NCBI GenBank assembly: GCA_017483405.1
Contig: JAFUWP010000090.1
Location: 1-5,335 of the forward strand
Direction of reading: 5' to 3'
Source: Oscillospiraceae bacterium
Lineage (GTDB): Bacteria > Bacillota > Clostridia > Oscillospirales > Ruminococcaceae
DNA: 5,335 nucleotides
Positions 4,571 to 5,335 of this stretch are shown one piece after another. The notes under the pieces are model-generated. The model had not been told where the DNA came from and ran no database searches. It saw nothing but the letters and a program-made list of their open reading frames with translations. The translations under genes and the position numbers were made by a program. Within the stretch, counting starts at the first letter, position 1, and every line of letters begins with the position of its first letter.

Positions 4571-5335
4571 ACCGTCACAGAAAGCTGAATTGTCAGAGGC
4601 ATATCTTTTTCCGGCCTGATGCCGGCATTTTCGAGCAAGTCTTGTATGCCTATGACATCCGCTTTCGCGGAAAGCATTTCATCAACCGCGCAGATGCACT
4701 GCTTTTCGATAAGCCTTTGCAGAGTGCTGTTGAGTTCGGGCGTTCCGGTTCTGACAATGACATGATAATTTATTTTCTGATTTTCAATTTGCTTTTCTGT
4801 CCGACAGCTCCGGATTAATGTTTCCTGTTCGCCGTCAGGGGTCTGGAGGGTCATTTTGAAATCACCTGTATTTCTTCTGAGCCAGTACATCCCTTTGACG
4901 GCGAAATCAGAAAGTTCTGTACATCTGCCGTCTTTGCGGAGCAGTACCAAAGCAGGAACGCTCTGACCGGCCTTCTGAACGGGGAGCAGAGCCGTTTCCC
5001 AGATACCATGCCATTCATTCAGCGCGGTGGCGAGTTCTGTCGAACTGAGCTGACCATTCTGTTCAGACATGCGGATTTGATGAATCAGTCCGGCATTATC
5101 GGGAGTCTGAAAATATTCCTCCGGTTTGGCATAGAGTACCTTACAGGCCGGAGAAAGCCCGTTCTCGAACAGTAATTCTTCCGCCGGATTGAGTGTACAT
5201 GTGCCGTCAAGGCATAATAATTCCGTGTGGCCAATAAAGACTTTTCCGCCGTTTGCGGATTCCTCCTGACGGAGCACTTCCGCGATGCTGATACCCTCTA
5301 CCGGAGCAGTCAGATTCTGGTTGAAATCCTGCGTG
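4564..5335 (-). CDS. Ger(x)C-family spore germination protein, C-terminal part
   Basis: The frame runs open from the right edge to the TAA at 4566-4564 and gives 256 residues, about two-thirds of a family usually near 370-400 residues. A GTG at 5277 is internal: sequence continues open upstream of it (QDFNQNLTAPVEG...), and no ribosome-binding site precedes it. Ger(x)C proteins are the C subunit of germinant receptors, normally lipoproteins on the outer face of the spore inner membrane. The match rests on pattern: FIGHTELLCLDG (24-35), KVLYAKP (65-71), the LNEWHGIWETALLPV segment (105-119), ALVLLRKDGRCTELS (128-142) followed by AVKGMYWL (145-152), and then an alternating strand region, a long helix rich in E/K/L (about 205-230) and a final strand PLTIQLSVTV (246-255). 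The lipobox would lie off-window. The sequence is divergent, so the call is moderate. GerA- and GerB-type genes would be expected to the right. Confidence 0.68.
   Translation of the reverse strand, partial: TQDFNQNLTAPVEGISIAEVLRQEESANGGKVFIGHTELLCLDGTCTLNPAEELLFENGLSPACKVLYAKPEEYFQTPDNAGLIHQIRMSEQNGQLSSTELATALNEWHGIWETALLPVQKAGQSVPALVLLRKDGRCTELSDFAVKGMYWLRRNTGDFKMTLQTPDGEQETLIRSCRTEKQIENQKINYHVIVRTGTPELNSTLQRLIEKQCICAVDEMLSAKADVIGIQDLLENAGIRPEKDMPLTIQLSVTVQ

Noticed and set aside
4611..4625. Short hairpin (CCGGC with loop CTGAT) about 40 nt after the 87-residue gene
   Set aside because: The stem is only 5 bp, lies inside the Ger(x)C coding sequence and lacks an immediate T-run. It is likely a by-product of the high CCGG frequency.
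5275..5277. GTG as start of the minus-strand Ger(x)C gene
   Set aside because: The frame stays open for 19 more codons to the window edge, no ribosome-binding site precedes the GTG, and the family needs over 100 more N-terminal residues.

Overview
This window looks like chromosome from an anaerobic, probably spore-forming Clostridia bacterium. The best fit is the Ruminococcus / Oscillospiraceae group. The pointers are a signal-peptide BspA-type leucine-rich-repeat protein ending in a dockerin-like calcium-binding motif, a Ger(x)C-type germinant-receptor protein, strong AAGGAG ribosome-binding sites and moderate GC. This placement is inferred from gene content, not from a marker gene.

Layout, left to right. 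Positions 1-711 hold the C-terminal 236 residues of a GTP-dependent phosphoenolpyruvate carboxykinase, closed by a strong intrinsic terminator (733-760). A 167-nt gap then carries a -10 element and a leader hairpin ahead of a secreted 504-residue leucine-rich-repeat protein (879-2393). After a 186-nt gap with a weak terminator candidate, a good vegetative promoter (2488-2516) and a second leader hairpin, 2580-3629 encodes a 349-residue cytoplasmic zinc-ribbon / Ala-Pro linker / Sel1-like repeat protein. A strong terminator (3640-3666) follows. Next come a maltose/galactoside-type O-acetyltransferase (3690-4307) and an 87-residue unknown protein (4307-4570). These two overlap by one base (TGATG) and are probably translationally coupled. 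On the opposite strand, converging with a 7-nt overlap, is the C-terminal part of a Ger(x)C-family spore germination protein (4564 to the right edge).

Working together: the window looks like four or five independent transcription units rather than one pathway. PEP carboxykinase belongs to central carbon metabolism. The LRR protein is exported and probably works in adhesion or cell-surface/cellulosome attachment. The zinc-ribbon/Sel1 protein looks like a cytoplasmic scaffold. The acetyltransferase and the small unknown protein form a two-gene unit. The Ger(x)C gene would be the end of a germination operon lying to the right.

I see no mobile element, CRISPR array, RNA gene, toxin-antitoxin pair or clear defence system. 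The least explained parts are the zinc-ribbon/Sel1 protein, the 87-residue coupled protein, the single dockerin-like motif and the excess of the tetranucleotide CCGG.
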